Shown: positions 14,698-26,247, counted from the stretch's first letter. The stretch is DNA of 64,000 nucleotides from Neocallimastix lanati (nom. inval.) (GCA_016946835.1 JACVTC010000136.1:107501-171500); one strand, 5' to 3'. Numbers and translations: made by a program. The notes: generated from the letters alone by a model not told the origin.

Positions 14698-17613
14698 ATG
14701 ACCGAGGTAGAGTACTAAATCTAATAATATGTTTAAATATTATTTATTATAGATATTTATATTTATTAAATTGGAAATAATTTTGAAAGATATCTTTATA
14801 TTAATACTAAAATTAATTAATTATATAATATATGTCAATGAATATAGGATTTAAAAAATAAATTCGGGGATGAACCTGAAATATCCTCGTTTGAAGATAA
14901 ACTTAGAAATTTTCTTTATGATGCTATTATCTTTTTCTTTAATATTGTAATTAATAGTGAGTATTTTGGAAGAATAATAGATTAAATTATTTAAACTAAA
15001 GTATAATTAATTTTAACATTTTTACTGATTTTAAATATGAATTAAATATAAAATTTTAATATTTTAATTATATTTTTAGTTTTCTTTAGAGATGTTCAAA
15101 CCAGGGGACAACATTATGTTCCAAAAACAGGTCCTGTTATTTTTGTTGCAGGTAATTTTTTATAAATTGGTGTTATATTTATAATAATATTATAATACTA
15201 ATTTTTTTTTTTTTTTTTTTTTTTTTTTACTATTAGCCCCTCATGCTAATCAAGTAAATATATATTTCTTTTAATTGATTAATTGAATTATTTAATAATA
15301 ATTTATTAATTACATATTTTTAAATTTATTTTATTATTAGTTTGTCGATCCAATTCTTTTAATTACGAAAACTAGTAGAAGAGTTGGTTTTTTAATTGCT
15401 CAATCATCTATGGAAAGAAAATGGATTGGTAGATTTGCTAGAGCATTAAGAACAAGTAAGTTCATATTATATCTTATCTAGTTAAATTGATTAATTATTA
15501 ATTATTAATTATTAATATCAATTAACTATTATAAATGATATATTACTTTATATATATATAATAATATATGTAATAATAAATTTAATTATTACCTTCGGCT
15601 TTCCCATATATACTTAAAAAAAAAAATTTTTTTTAATATTACAATAATTAATTATAAAATTTCTATGCTTGCTATTGAAAATAAATAACTAAATAATTAA
15701 ATAAATAAATAATAATAATAATTTAAATAGTTCCTGTTATTCGTGCACAAGATTTAGCAAAAAATGGTGAAGGAACAATTTATTTACCAAGTCCTTTAAC
15801 TGATCCATTACTTGTTCGTGGATATAACACAAAATTTTTAAGTACTCTTAAACCAAGATATAGATTATCTTTACCAAACAAATGTATGGCCGAAGTTGAA
15901 ACTATTGTTTCTGATACTGAACTTATTTTAAAATATCCATTTGAAAATGGTGTTGAACTTTTAACTCAAGAAGAAGGTAGTAAATACAGATTTGCTCCAT
16001 TTGTTGATCAACATGTTGTCTACAGTAAAGTTTTTAATCGTCTTAACAACAATAGATGTATTGGTATTTTCCCAGAAGGTGGATCTCATGATCGTTCTAC
16101 TTTTTTACCACTTAAGGCTGGTGTTACAATTATGGCTTTAGGTGCTATGTGTGAGTATCCAGGTTTAAAGGTAACTGTTATTCCAGTTGGTTTGAATTAT
16201 TTCCATCCAAACAAATTTAGATCAAGAGCTGTAGTTGAATTTGGTAAGCCAATTGATATTCCACAAGAATTGATTGAACAATACAAGTTAGGAGGTACTA
16301 ATAAACGTGAAGCTTGCTCCACTCTTTTAGAATCTATCTATAATAGTTTACTTACTGTAACTGTTACTGCTCCTGATTATGAAACATTAATGGTTATTCA
16401 AGCTGCTAGAAGATTATATAATCCACTTCACAAGAAACTTAATTATAATAATACCCTTGAATTAACTAGAAGATTAACTGCTGGTTACATTGCCTTTAAG
16501 GATGTTGATGAAGTTAAAGCACTTACTTCCAAAGTTATTGCTTATAATGAAAAATTAAATTATTATGGTTTAAGAGATCATCAAGTTCATACGACCTCTT
16601 TAGGAAGATATGATGCTTTCCTTATCTTATGTATTCGTTTCTTCTATTTCTTATTAATGTTTATAATATCATTCCCAGGTTTTATACTAAATCTTCCAAT
16701 TCTTGTAATTACTTCAGTTTACAGTAAAAAGAAGGCTAAAGAAGCTAAAGCTAAATCTACAGTAAAGATCAATGCTATTGATGTAATTGCTACTTGGAAG
16801 ATTCTTGTCACTTTAGGTATATGCCCATTGTTCTATATTATATATTCTCTTATTGCAGTCTATATCTACATTAAATCTACTCCAAATTCAACTTCCTTAC
16901 TTCAAGATATTAACGTATTCTTTAAGGCTATAACTTTCATTCCATTTATTTCCTATTTAAGTATTCGTTTTGGTGAAACTGGTATTGATTTATATAAGTC
17001 ATTGCAACCACTCTTTTTAGCTTGTCTTCCAAATGGCAGAAGAGAAACCGAAAAACTTAGAAATGAACGTTTAAGTCTTCAACGTGAAATAAACGCTTTA
17101 ATTGATGAATATGGTCCAAAACTTATTGAAAACTTTGATTCTATTAGATTAGTTAGTAAGGATGAAGCTAAAGAAAGTGCTGAATTTGGTGAAAAATTAG
17201 ATTTAGGTGAGGTTAGTTTAAGTACAAGAAAGCGTATTTTTGATAATATTAATCATAGAATTTGGTACAGGGGTGGAAATGTTAGTGCTACTGAAGCTGA
17301 AGAAGATCTTGGTGAAGAAGAAGAAGAAGAAGTTGGTGGTTCTTCTGTTTCCTCTGGTGAAGAAGATGATGAAGCTACTCAACATGATGGATTATTAAAG
17401 TCTTATCGTAAGAAGTTACGTAGAAGAATTAGAGATACTAAGTATAATAGATTAGATACGAATAATACTGATGTTGAAGAATATACAACTAGATTCTCAA
17501 AATCTAAGAGAGAGAATATATTACAAAAGATAAAGAATGAAGAAAACTATAATGATTCTGATGGTGGTTTGTCTTCTTATGTTACATCATTCCGTACAAA
17601 GAAATATAATTAA
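14698..17613 (+). CDS. Glycerol-3-phosphate/DHAP O-acyltransferase, Gat1/Sct1 type
   Basis: Membrane acyltransferase that starts glycerolipid synthesis by adding acyl-CoA to glycerol-3-phosphate or dihydroxyacetone phosphate, probably in the ER. Six exons: 14698-14706, 14848-14956, 15080-15151, 15237-15253, 15341-15455 and 15731-17613. They join in frame to 734 residues, the usual size for fungal Gat1/Gat2. Motif I is APHANQFVDP (H66, D72; note five residues between H and D). Motif III is IFPEGGSHDR (E223, G224-225, H227, D228). Hydrophobic segments lie at about 402-436, 461-487 and 509-520, and the C-terminus is acidic then basic (EEDLGEEEEEE, KKLRRRIR). The start was chosen because MTE joins the first acceptor at 14847 in frame. 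A start at the ATG at 15886 would lose motif I. Exon 4 is a 17-nt microexon that carries half of motif I. Substrate preference cannot be told from sequence. Confidence 0.92.
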
Positions 17614-17638
17614 TTATAATTATAATAATTCTCAATAA

Positions 17639-17683
<45 letters not shown>

Positions 17684-18530
17684 TAATGTATAAACATTTA
17701 AGAAAATATAATATAATATAATATAATAAAATAAAAATAAAATAAAAATAAAATAAAATAAAAATAAAAATAAAAATAAAATAAAATAAAATAAAATAAA
17801 ATGAAATATAAAATAAAAATAATAATAATAATAATAATAAAGCATTCATTTTCATTATATTTATTTTTTACATTACTATTATTATTATTTTTATAAAAAA
17901 AATATATATATATTTTATTTCTATATATAAATTTTAATCAAAAATTTTTTTATAAAAAAAAAAAAAAAACAGAAACATCAAATAATGGTAAATAATTCAT
18001 AATTTAACGTATATATTCCCATAAAAAATAACAAATTATAAATGAAATAAATAAATAAATAAATAAAAATTTTATATAATATATATATTAATATGTTAAT
18101 AGATGTTTAAATAAATTTTATAAACTATTAATATATATAATTATATATAAAGAAATATAATCAATATCTTAAAAATAATAATTATAATAATAATAATAAT
18201 AATAAAATAAAGAATAAATAATAAACAATAAAAGTAAAACAAAACATTTGGAAATTTATATTTATAAATAATAAAAATAAAAATCTATATTATTATTTTT
18301 CTTTTTTTTTTTTTTTATTTATTTCGTTTTTTTGATATTTATTTTATTTATTTTATTTTATTTTTTTTTTAATCTATTAAAAATCAACATTATTTGAAAA
18401 AAAAAAAAAATTTTTTAGTAATCCAATTTTTTTTTTTTTTTTTTTTTTTTTATATATATATTTTTATTATAATAAATATATATTATATCAATCAATAGAA
18501 AGAAAAATATATATTTATTATTATATTATA
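17614..18530. other. AT-rich spacer with homopolymers
   Basis: Downstream of the acyltransferase gene. It holds a poly(A) run of about 36 (17645-17681), then (AAAAT)n/(AAT)n (17700-17840), (AAAT)n at 18046-18066 and poly(T) at 18427-18450. No gene seen. Confidence 0.6.
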
Positions 18531-18533
18531 TGA

Positions 18534-18694
18534 GAATTACAGTTTCCATCTCCTCCGATGGCAAGGATCGCTTAGAGTGCTTCTATACTGGAGTTTCTTT
18601 GCATATGAGGGTTGCGAGTGTCGACGCCGTACCGGTATGGCAGTTAAGCATACACCCAAATTATTATATGGAGGAGACATAGGTCTTCAGTCTA
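18534..18694. ncRNA. GC-rich, foldable island; possible structured RNA, unidentified
   Basis: A sharply bounded island of near 50 percent GC in DNA of about 10-15 percent GC, with no open frame. TCTCCTCC (18549-18556) is perfectly complementary to GGAGGAGA (18670-18677), which would close the whole island. Inside are a short hairpin CCATC/GATGG (18546-18561) and a near-perfect palindrome GCCGTACCGGTATGGC (18626-18641). AGTTAAGC (18642-18649), followed about 20 nt later by TGGAGGAGACAT, recalls the box A / box C spacing of 5S rRNA, but the rest does not match 5S. I also compared it from memory with U1-U6, U3, RNase P/MRP and SRP RNA and saw no match. Strand unknown. It could also be a relic of a 5S-derived repeat. 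Confidence 0.4.
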
Positions 18695-18806
18695 TTAAAA
18701 AAAAATTATATCAATAGATAAATAAAAATAAAAAAAATTTAATAAAAAAAAAAAAAAATAATAATAATAAAAAAATTAATTATAATAATATTATAGAAAA
18801 AATAGT

Positions 18807-19083
18807 AATCCTCGATTGGAACATTGGTTTTATAAATGCTATCTTTTCCTGTGAATTTCGAATGAAATATTTTAAGGATATTGAAATTCTTTATGAAAAA
18901 TTTTATATTATTTCTAAATATTGTCCATTATCAAATAGTAATGTAGACACTGTTATCACAGATATGAATAATAGAGAACTAAGTTCTGATTCTGATAGTA
19001 GTAACGAAGTATATAGTATTAATATTATTAACAATAGAAATAATATTGTTTATAATATTAGAATTAATGATAGTGAAAAATAG
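18807..19083 (+). other. Unidentified open frame, about 90 residues
   Basis: A stretch open from about 18807 (VILDWNIGFINAIF) to a stop at 19081-19083, with a possible internal start at 18862 (MKYFKDIEILYEKF). Codon composition is coding-like, and the tail is rich in Ser/Asp/Asn (SSDSDSSNE). It follows the GC-rich island and precedes, in the opposite direction, a copia fossil, so it may belong to transposon debris or be a host gene remnant. No family recognised. Confidence 0.3.
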
Positions 19084-19219
19084 AAATATTAATATTAGTG
19101 ATAAATATCGTTACTATTAATGTAGTGAATAGTTCAATTGATGAAAATCGTGTTAATTTAAGTAATTTTCTGAATAATGAGTGTGTAAATATATGTGTGA
19201 CTTGGAACGGATTGTATAA

Positions 19220-20065
19220 CTTCCTTCTTGGTGGAAGAGATACAGACATTATTGATTTAAATTATAAAGGAATGAAATTTGTCTTCACTGTTTATTGCTT
19301 CTTCATATGTATTAGGAATGTGACAAAAAATAGAATCAATAATAGTGTCGTTGTATTGGTCTAATTTTCTACGAGTCCTGGTATTAGTGGGTGCAGTCGC
19401 ATTATATTAAGGCCTAAGTGGTCTTTTATTGGTATTGTCATATTCTGTATTGGTCATAATGTCTTCCATAATTTCGTTATAATTAAATTCAATAACACTT
19501 GATTCATTTATAAGAGATTTGTGGGCATAATTTTCTTTAATTACTATATTATTGTTGTTATATTTATTATAAATTTTATTATTATTAGTAAATGAAAATT
19601 TCGTCGGATTTTTGAGAAATTTGGTTGGTGGAAGAATCATTTATTAAAGGTGAATTCTGACTACTCTTATATGGAAGAGTTATATTAAGTTTTATTATCT
19701 GAAGGAATATTTAGATATATCTTTTGTAGGAGTGGAGCAATTATAGTTTTTCTTCATGGAGTCACAGGATTTTAAATTTTGTTGAATTAATTCATTGATT
19801 TTCATTAAATTTTGGTCCTTTTTTGGTAAATTTTTAATTTCCATTGATTTATTTGAATTATTAATAGATTTATGTGAATCTTTATTATTGTCATATGTTT
19901 TGTGTGATTCATATATGAATGTGATTTAGCTTCGGTCAATAGTTTTTTTTGAAAAATTTCTTCATTTTTTGAAAAATTTTTATTATTATTATTTGTTGTT
20001 AAATTTTGTAAATTTTTGCTTGATTTTTTATTATTATTGTTATATTGGGTATGATCTCTCTTACA
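19220..20065 (-). mobile_element. Ty1/copia-type LTR retrotransposon fossil (fragment)
   Basis: Minus-strand relic. It contains the Asn/Lys-rich spacer typical of copia polyproteins in AT-rich genomes (about 20060-19640) and the conserved entry to the reverse transcriptase region, IPNTYEEAINSEDK (about 19325-19280). The element is incomplete, with several breaks and no recognisable LTR at either end. Its frame style matches the copia fossil at 52.1-53.1 kb, suggesting the same family. Old. Confidence 0.55.
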
Positions 20066-20535
20066 GCTTTAAATATGTAATTAAGTTACATGTTACTATA
20101 TACGTTTTCCATAATATAGAATATATTAAAAACTAATTAAATAAATATTAAAGGATAATTAATATTATCTAACTTTTTTTTTTTTTTTTTTTTACAATTT
20201 TTTTACCTTTTATTTAAATAATTATTATAAATATACATATTTTCAAATATATATATATATATATGTATATAAATGAATTATAATAAAAATTAAAAATTTA
20301 AATTTAAGGTTGAGATTTTATTAATGATTTGAGTTTATATTTTCAAATATTAATTAATTACAAATTTTAAATATAATTATTGAATAAATAATATTGTAAT
20401 AATAATAATTGTAATAATATTTACTATTTGATCAATTTTAAAAGTATAATAAAAAAAAATATTATAAATAACTATAATTTTCTATTTTTTATCTCACATA
20501 CACAATTAAAATAAAACAATAAAATTTATATACTA

Positions 20536-20582
20536 CTGATTTAAAATATTTATATTATTTATTTATTTTAATTTAAATCAGT
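20536..20582. promoter_or_regulatory. Orphan promoter box in inverted pair
   Basis: ACTGATTTAAA at about 20536 faces TTTAAATCAGT at about 20572, a perfect 11-bp inverted repeat. ACTGATTTAAA is the core of the box found about 50 bp upstream of all five DUF4867-like genes, but here no gene follows within 1.4 kb. It may be a relic of a lost repeat unit. Confidence 0.4.
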
Positions 20583-21066
20583 CATAAAAGGATTAAATTT
20601 TCAGGGTTTTCATAAAAGGAGTTCTTAATAGTAAAAATATTTATATTACAAATCTCATAAAGAAGTATTAAATATAGTCTTTAATAATATTATAATTAAA
20701 TATTATAAAGATTTTTGGTGTACAAATATATAAAAATAAAAATATAAATAAAATTAAAAAAAAAAATAAAAGATATATATTTTTTATGTAATAAATTATA
20801 ATACTTATTTTAATTATTTTCTTTATTTATAAAAGTAATAATAGTACTATTATAAAAATTTTTAATATTAAAATGAAATATATCTATAGAATACATAAAT
20901 TCACTTTTCATTATAAAATATTAAATAAATATATAATTATAATTTATGATAATAGTATATATTATTTATTAAAAGAATAATTTTTTATTACATTTTCTAT
21001 TTATAATTTGAGACAATAATTTAATAGATTTTCTATTTCAAAAGATTTTTATAATTTATTTTTAAT

Positions 21067-21107
<41 letters not shown>

Positions 21108-22006
21108 GCAAAATATATAATGGGAAAATTTAAATATGAAAAATTTTTGAGATATCTTTTTTTTTTTAATAAATTTTAAATAATTTTCATCAATAAATTA
21201 TTGATATTTTTAATTTAGGGATTAATTATATATATTAATATTTGATGTCCCACCTACCGTAATTTTAATATCCGAAATAATTCATCTCAGCTCTATTTCT
21301 TTTTTTGAATACTAATTTTATTGGAAAAAAATGTGTATTAATAAAATAATTTCAATAATCATTTAAACAATTAATATTTAATATATATAATATACATATT
21401 TTTTAATATAAATAAATTTCAATGATTTTTATTATTTAATATTATTTATAATTCAGTATTTTATAAAAATTTATATTATAAAATATTATTAATAATTTTT
21501 TAAATTATAATAAATAAATTAAATATTCATAATTTTATTTAGATTACATATAAATTATTCATAAGTAAATTTTAATTAAAAATATATATTTATAAAAATC
21601 AATAAATTATTACTATATGTAAAGTAATGTATTCTAATGCTAAAAGTAATATATTTTCTTAAACAATTTATAAATTTTGAAAAATTTAATATTTATTAAT
21701 TTATATGAATTTTAAAAATTATGTTTTGTTTTTATATATTAATTTTCATAAATTTAAAATATATAGATTTATTTTTTATTAATTATAATATATAAAATAA
21801 TAATCTACAATTTTCATTTAATATTATTAACATAATAATTTCAAAATTTGTTATAATTAAATGTATGAATGGTTTTTAAAATTGAAATTGATATAAATAT
21901 CAGAAAACTTTTCTTTTTCTACATTCAAAAAAAATAAATTCATATAAAATTTTATTTCATATTCCAATTAAATAATAATAATAATAATAATAAAAATATA
22001 ACTTTC

Positions 22007-22030
22007 AAACTACTGATTTAAATATTTAAA
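22007..22030 (+). promoter_or_regulatory. Shared box upstream of DUF4867-like copy 1
   Basis: CTACTGATTTAAATATTT about 50 bp before the ATG at 22062. The same sequence sits at nearly the same distance before the other four copies. It is the best-conserved non-coding stretch of the family and a candidate core promoter or activator site. Confidence 0.45.
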
Positions 22031-22061
22031 TATTAAAAATTTATTCTATTTATAATTGAAG

Positions 22062-22868
22062 ATGTTTAACAAAAAAATATTAGCTTTCTTTTTAATTAGT
22101 ATTTTAACTTTACAAGTTTTTGCTTCTCCATATAGATCATGGGAAGATGATGATTCTGATGAAGAAAGTAGTGAAGATGACAGTTGGAATTGGAGATATA
22201 ATCAAAGTAGAAACTCAAAACTTGTTATTAAAAGTGTAAGAGATAAAGAATTTAAAGAATATGGTAGAATTGTTGAAGGATATAGTGTAAAGGAAATTCT
22301 TAAAACTCTTAGAAATGATACACCTCTTCCAGATAATGTTGAATATGTTGCTGAAGATCCTAATTTAATGGCTACTTCAGAAACTGAAGAACTTGGAACT
22401 AGTCTTTATGGAGGATTACCATTCCAATTTGGTTACTGTAATGGACACAACACAAAATTAAATTGTCTTGAATATCACAGAGATAGTGAATACAACCTTG
22501 GAACAGAAGATTTTATTCTTCTTTTAGCTAAGCTTAGTGATGTTGAAAATGAAAAGATTGATTCTTCTAAAGTTAAAGCTTTCAGAGTTCCAAAAGGAGT
22601 TCTTGTTGAAGTATATGCTTCCACACTTCATTATGCACCATGTCATGTTGATCCATCAAAAGGATTCAAAGTTCTTGTTGCACTTCCCAAAGGAACAAAT
22701 GTTGGTACAACAGAAACAGCCAATAGAAACATTGATGATCGTAAACTCTTTGCTACCAACAAATGGCTCTTTGCTCACAAAGAAGCCACCTCGGAAGTTG
22801 AAAATGGAGCGTATATTGGAATTACTGGTAAAATCATTGATATTGCCAATCTTATCAAGAAACATTAA
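22062..22868 (+). CDS. Secreted DUF4867-like protein, copy 1
   Basis: Intronless gene for 268 residues. The ATG at 22062 (MFNKKILAFFLISILTLQVF) is the start; the frame is open two codons further to a TTG, which is not credible in a eukaryote. Residues 1-21 form a signal peptide (cleavage likely after VFA). Residues 27-42 are strongly acidic and serine-rich, then comes a globular domain from about 53. Conserved-looking blocks are YCNGHN (125-130), LNCLEYHR (133-140), TLHYAPCH (188-195), VALPKGTN (206-213), NKWLFAHKEA (233-242) and IGITGK (252-257). These match my memory of DUF4867, a roughly 200-residue family of Firmicutes without known function and possibly cupin-like. The His/Glu/Cys set would suit a metal site. 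Inference: acquired from a gut bacterium, then given a secretion signal. In this copy the acidic patch reads SSEDD and the tail GKIIDIANLIKKH. Confidence 0.85.
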   Translation: MFNKKILAFFLISILTLQVFASPYRSWEDDDSDEESSEDDSWNWRYNQSRNSKLVIKSVRDKEFKEYGRIVEGYSVKEILKTLRNDTPLPDNVEYVAEDPNLMATSETEELGTSLYGGLPFQFGYCNGHNTKLNCLEYHRDSEYNLGTEDFILLLAKLSDVENEKIDSSKVKAFRVPKGVLVEVYASTLHYAPCHVDPSKGFKVLVALPKGTNVGTTETANRNIDDRKLFATNKWLFAHKEATSEVENGAYIGITGKIIDIANLIKKH

Positions 22869-23445
22869 ATATAGTTTTTAATATTCTCATATATTAAAAT
22901 TAAGGATTATTATATATATATAAATATATATATATATTTTATTTATATATATATATATTTTTTTATTTATTTATATATTTTTTTTATTTCTATATTTTTT
23001 TTTATTTATATTTTATTTATTTATTTTTATTTTTTTTAAATTTAATAATGAAAAATAATAATCATAACTTTTTTTTTATTTTTTTTTTAAAGAATTCTTT
23101 AAATATATAATAATCCTTAAATAATTTATTTTAATAATATTATAATTTTATAACTATTGATTTAAAGTAGATCTTTTTATATATGTTTATAGAATAATAT
23201 TAATATATATATATATTAATAATTGAATTGTAAATAACATTAATATAATATTAATAATATTATTATAAATATAAAAATAGTTATACATAATTAAATAAAA
23301 AATAATGTTTCTCACTTTTAAATATTTAAATAAATATAATTATGTTATTCTTATTTCATTTTTGACTATTAAAATAACATTAATATATTGGTAGATTATT
23401 TATAATTGTCTATTTCAAAAAAATTTTTATAATTTATTTTCAATA

Positions 23446-23481
<36 letters not shown>

Positions 23482-24151
23482 TATTATTATTTTTATTGGC
23501 AAAATATATAATGGGAAAATTTAACTATGAAAAATTTTTTGAGAAAATATCTCTTTTTTAATAAATTTTTAATTTACTTTTAAAAAATATTTATATTCAT
23601 CAATAAAAAAATTGATATTTTTAATTTAGGATTAATTATATATATTAATATTTGATGTTCCACCTACCATAATTTTAATATCCGAAATAATTCATCTTAA
23701 CACTATTTCTTTTTTTAAATATTAATTTTATTGGAAAAATATATGTATTAATAAAAATAATTTTAATAGTCATTTAAACAATTAATATTTAATAAAAATA
23801 TATTTTAATATAAATAATTTTCAATAATTTTCATTATTTATTATTATTTATAATTTAGTATTTTATCAAAGTTTATATTATAAAATATTTAATAATTTAT
23901 ACACATTTCAAAAATTATATGTTTTGTTTTTATATTTTAATTTACATAAAATTAAAAATTAAAATGTTTTGTTTTACATAATAATTTAAAATTATGTTAT
24001 AATTAAATGGTTGTATTGTTTATAAAATTAAAATTGATATAAATATCAGAAATTTTTCTTTTTCTACATTCAAAAAAAAAAATAAATTCATATAAAATTT
24101 TATTTCATATTCCAATTAAACAATAATAATAATAATAAAAATATAACTTTC
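22869..24151. other. Inter-copy spacer 1-2
   Basis: AT-rich. The first part (22869-23390) is unlike the 3' flank of copies 2, 3 and 5. From about 23390 it matches the upstream block of copy 1. A degenerate promoter box (ATTGATTTAAAG) occurs near 23156. Confidence 0.55.
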
Positions 24152-24177
24152 AAACTACTGATTTAAATATTTAAATA
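24152..24177 (+). promoter_or_regulatory. Shared box upstream of DUF4867-like copy 2
   Basis: CTACTGATTTAAATATTT about 50 bp before the ATG at 24207, identical to that of copy 1. Confidence 0.45.
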
Positions 24178-24206
24178 TTAAAAATTTATTCTATTTTTAA
24201 TTGAAA

Positions 24207-25013
24207 ATGTTAAACAAAAAACTATTAGCTTTCTTTTTAATTAGTATTTTAACTTTACAAGTTTTTGCTTCTCCATTCAGATCATGGGAAGATGATGATT
24301 CTGATGAAGAAAGTAGTGAAGAAGACAGTTGGAATTGGAGATATAATCAAAGTAGAAACTCAAAACTTGTTATTAAAAGTGTAAGAGACAAAGAATTTAA
24401 AGAATATGGTAGAATTGTTGAAGGATACAGTGTAAAGGAAATTCTTAAAACTCTTAGAAATGATACCCCTCTTCCAGATAATGTTGAATATGTTGCTGAA
24501 GATCCTAATTTAATGGCTACTTCAGAAACTGAAGAACTTGGAACTAGTCTTTATGGAGGATTACCATTCCAATTTGGTTATTGTAATGGACACAACACAA
24601 AATTAAATTGTCTTGAATATCACAGAGATAGTGAATACAACCTTGGAACAGAAGATTTCATTCTTCTCTTAGCTAAGCTTAGTGATGTTGAAAATGAAAA
24701 GATTGATTCATCTAAAGTTAAAGCTTTCAGAGTTCCAAAAGGAGTTCTTGTTGAAGTATATGCTTCCACACTTCATTATGCACCATGTCATGTTGATCCA
24801 TCAAAAGGATTCAAAGTTCTTGTTGCACTTCCCAAAGGAACAAATGTTGGTACAACAGAAACAGCCAATAGAAACATTGATGATCGTAAACTCTTTGCTA
24901 CCAACAAATGGCTCTTTGCTCACAAAGAAGCCACCTCAGAAGTTGAAAATGGAGCATATATTGGAATTACTGGTAAAAACATTGATATTGCCAATCTTAT
25001 CAATAAACATTAA
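24207..25013 (+). CDS. Secreted DUF4867-like protein, copy 2
   Basis: Intronless, 268 residues, start ATG at 24207. It differs from copy 1 at only a handful of residues: L2 for F2, LL for IL in the signal peptide, F24 for Y24 (SPFRS), EED for EDD in the acidic patch, and GKNIDIANLINKH at the C-terminus. All putative active-site blocks are unchanged. Even synonymous sites are nearly identical, so duplication or gene conversion is recent. Its 3' flank (GTGGTGAAATAAA then GGGTTTAACATATAAATTTG) is shared with copies 3 and 5. Function unknown as for copy 1. Confidence 0.85.
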   Translation: MLNKKLLAFFLISILTLQVFASPFRSWEDDDSDEESSEEDSWNWRYNQSRNSKLVIKSVRDKEFKEYGRIVEGYSVKEILKTLRNDTPLPDNVEYVAEDPNLMATSETEELGTSLYGGLPFQFGYCNGHNTKLNCLEYHRDSEYNLGTEDFILLLAKLSDVENEKIDSSKVKAFRVPKGVLVEVYASTLHYAPCHVDPSKGFKVLVALPKGTNVGTTETANRNIDDRKLFATNKWLFAHKEATSEVENGAYIGITGKNIDIANLINKH

Positions 25014-25450
25014 ATATAAAAATTAAAAATAGTGGTGAAATAAAATTTAAGGGTTTAACATATAAATTTGCTTAAAATGAAAATAAAATTATATAAATAA
25101 TTATTTATTTTTATTATATATTAAATTACATCATATTTTAATAAAAATAATAATTATTATGATAATTATTATAATATAAAATTAATTACTTTTAAATAAT
25201 AAAAAATATTGTAAAAATTTAATTAAAAATTTAATAAAATATTATATAAAAATTAAAATAATAAAAAATATAATTTTGATTATAAATTATATATTAATAT
25301 TAATATTTATTATTATTAATTGAATTCTCTTTATTTTTTATACCAAAAATTATTTTTATATTTTTAAAATGATTTTATTATTTTCTATTATTAAAAATTT
25401 CTAATTATTTTTTTTATTTCAAAAAATCATTAATAATTATTATCAATTTT

Positions 25451-25483
<33 letters not shown>

Positions 25484-26220
25484 TTTTAAGGTGAATTATA
25501 TAGTAAAAAAATATTGATTATAAAAATTCTTTGAAATTTATTTTAAGATAAATTTTATATTAATTTAAGAATAATATACAGAAATTCATTATTATGTATA
25601 ATGTAATATTTAAAATTAATATATAATTCAGAAATTATTTAAAATTATAATCTGTAATATACCATAATTCATTATTTTAATATCCAAAAAAATTAAACAA
25701 ATATTATTTCCCTATAATTTATTAAATTTATTGGAAAAATTAAATAATAATTTTAGTTTAATCAAACTTTCAATTTACATTAAAAATTAATATACATAAA
25801 ATTTTTTATTAAATTTAATATTTATTATTTATAAATATTTTATAAAAATTGATATTATAAATATTAATTGCAAATTAATAAATTATTTGAATCAATTCTA
25901 AGTTTTATTTTATATCAATTTAATTTTAATCAAAAAATAATAATATTTAAATAATTCATAAATTATTAATATTTATATATTTTTGAAATTATAAAATTAA
26001 AATTTTATTTTTTAATTAAATTATGATATAAAACATAATACATTATTTTTACTTAATACTATATAAACATAAATTATGTAATTTCAGAGCTTATTATAAT
26101 TAAAGCATTAAAATATATTTATAATAAAATTTATATAAATATCAGAAATTTCTTTTAATTTTTATATATATATATATTTAATATATATTTTATATACTAT
26201 TTAATAAAATAAATAAAGTT
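25014..26220. other. Inter-copy spacer 2-3
   Basis: AT-rich spacer with a poly(T) run at 25452-25481. Its right half resembles the upstream blocks of copies 4 and 5 more than those of copies 1 and 2. No other gene. Confidence 0.55.
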
Positions 26221-26247
26221 TTTAAACTACTGATTTAAATATTTAAA
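26221..26247 (+). promoter_or_regulatory. Shared box upstream of DUF4867-like copy 3
   Basis: TTTAAACTACTGATTTAAAT about 50 bp before the ATG at 26279. This longer form, preceded by TTTTT and AAATAAA, is shared with copies 4 and 5. Confidence 0.45.

Larger units (their letters stand above)
20066..22061. other. AT-rich region upstream of first DUF4867-like gene
   Basis: From about 21030 to 22061 this block is homologous to the upstream block of the second copy (23390-24206). Both share a poly(T) tract followed by GGCAAAATATATAATGGG, then a CCACCTACC motif (21250 / 23660) and the promoter box. A separate inverted pair of that box lies at 20533-20583. No gene seen. Confidence 0.6.

Noticed and set aside
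17610-17855. Two minus-strand Phe/Leu/Tyr-rich frames
   Set aside because: Translations of poly(A) and (AAAAT)n DNA.
18534-18694. Calling the GC-rich island a 5S rRNA gene
   Set aside because: Only the box A/C-like words fit; the 5' third, the loop E region and the terminal stem of 5S are not present.
22056-22061. Two extra codons (TTG AAG) before the ATG of each DUF4867-like gene
   Set aside because: TTG initiation is not credible in a eukaryotic nucleus; the ATG six bases on gives a well-formed signal peptide.
22537-22881. 114-residue plus-strand frame overlapping each DUF4867-like gene (also 24682, 26754, and minus 46449, 48580)
   Set aside because: It is a shadow frame of the 268-residue gene. 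It is conserved only because the DNA of all copies is nearly identical; it has no domain, and its Leu/Met/Lys-rich composition is typical of an out-of-frame reading.
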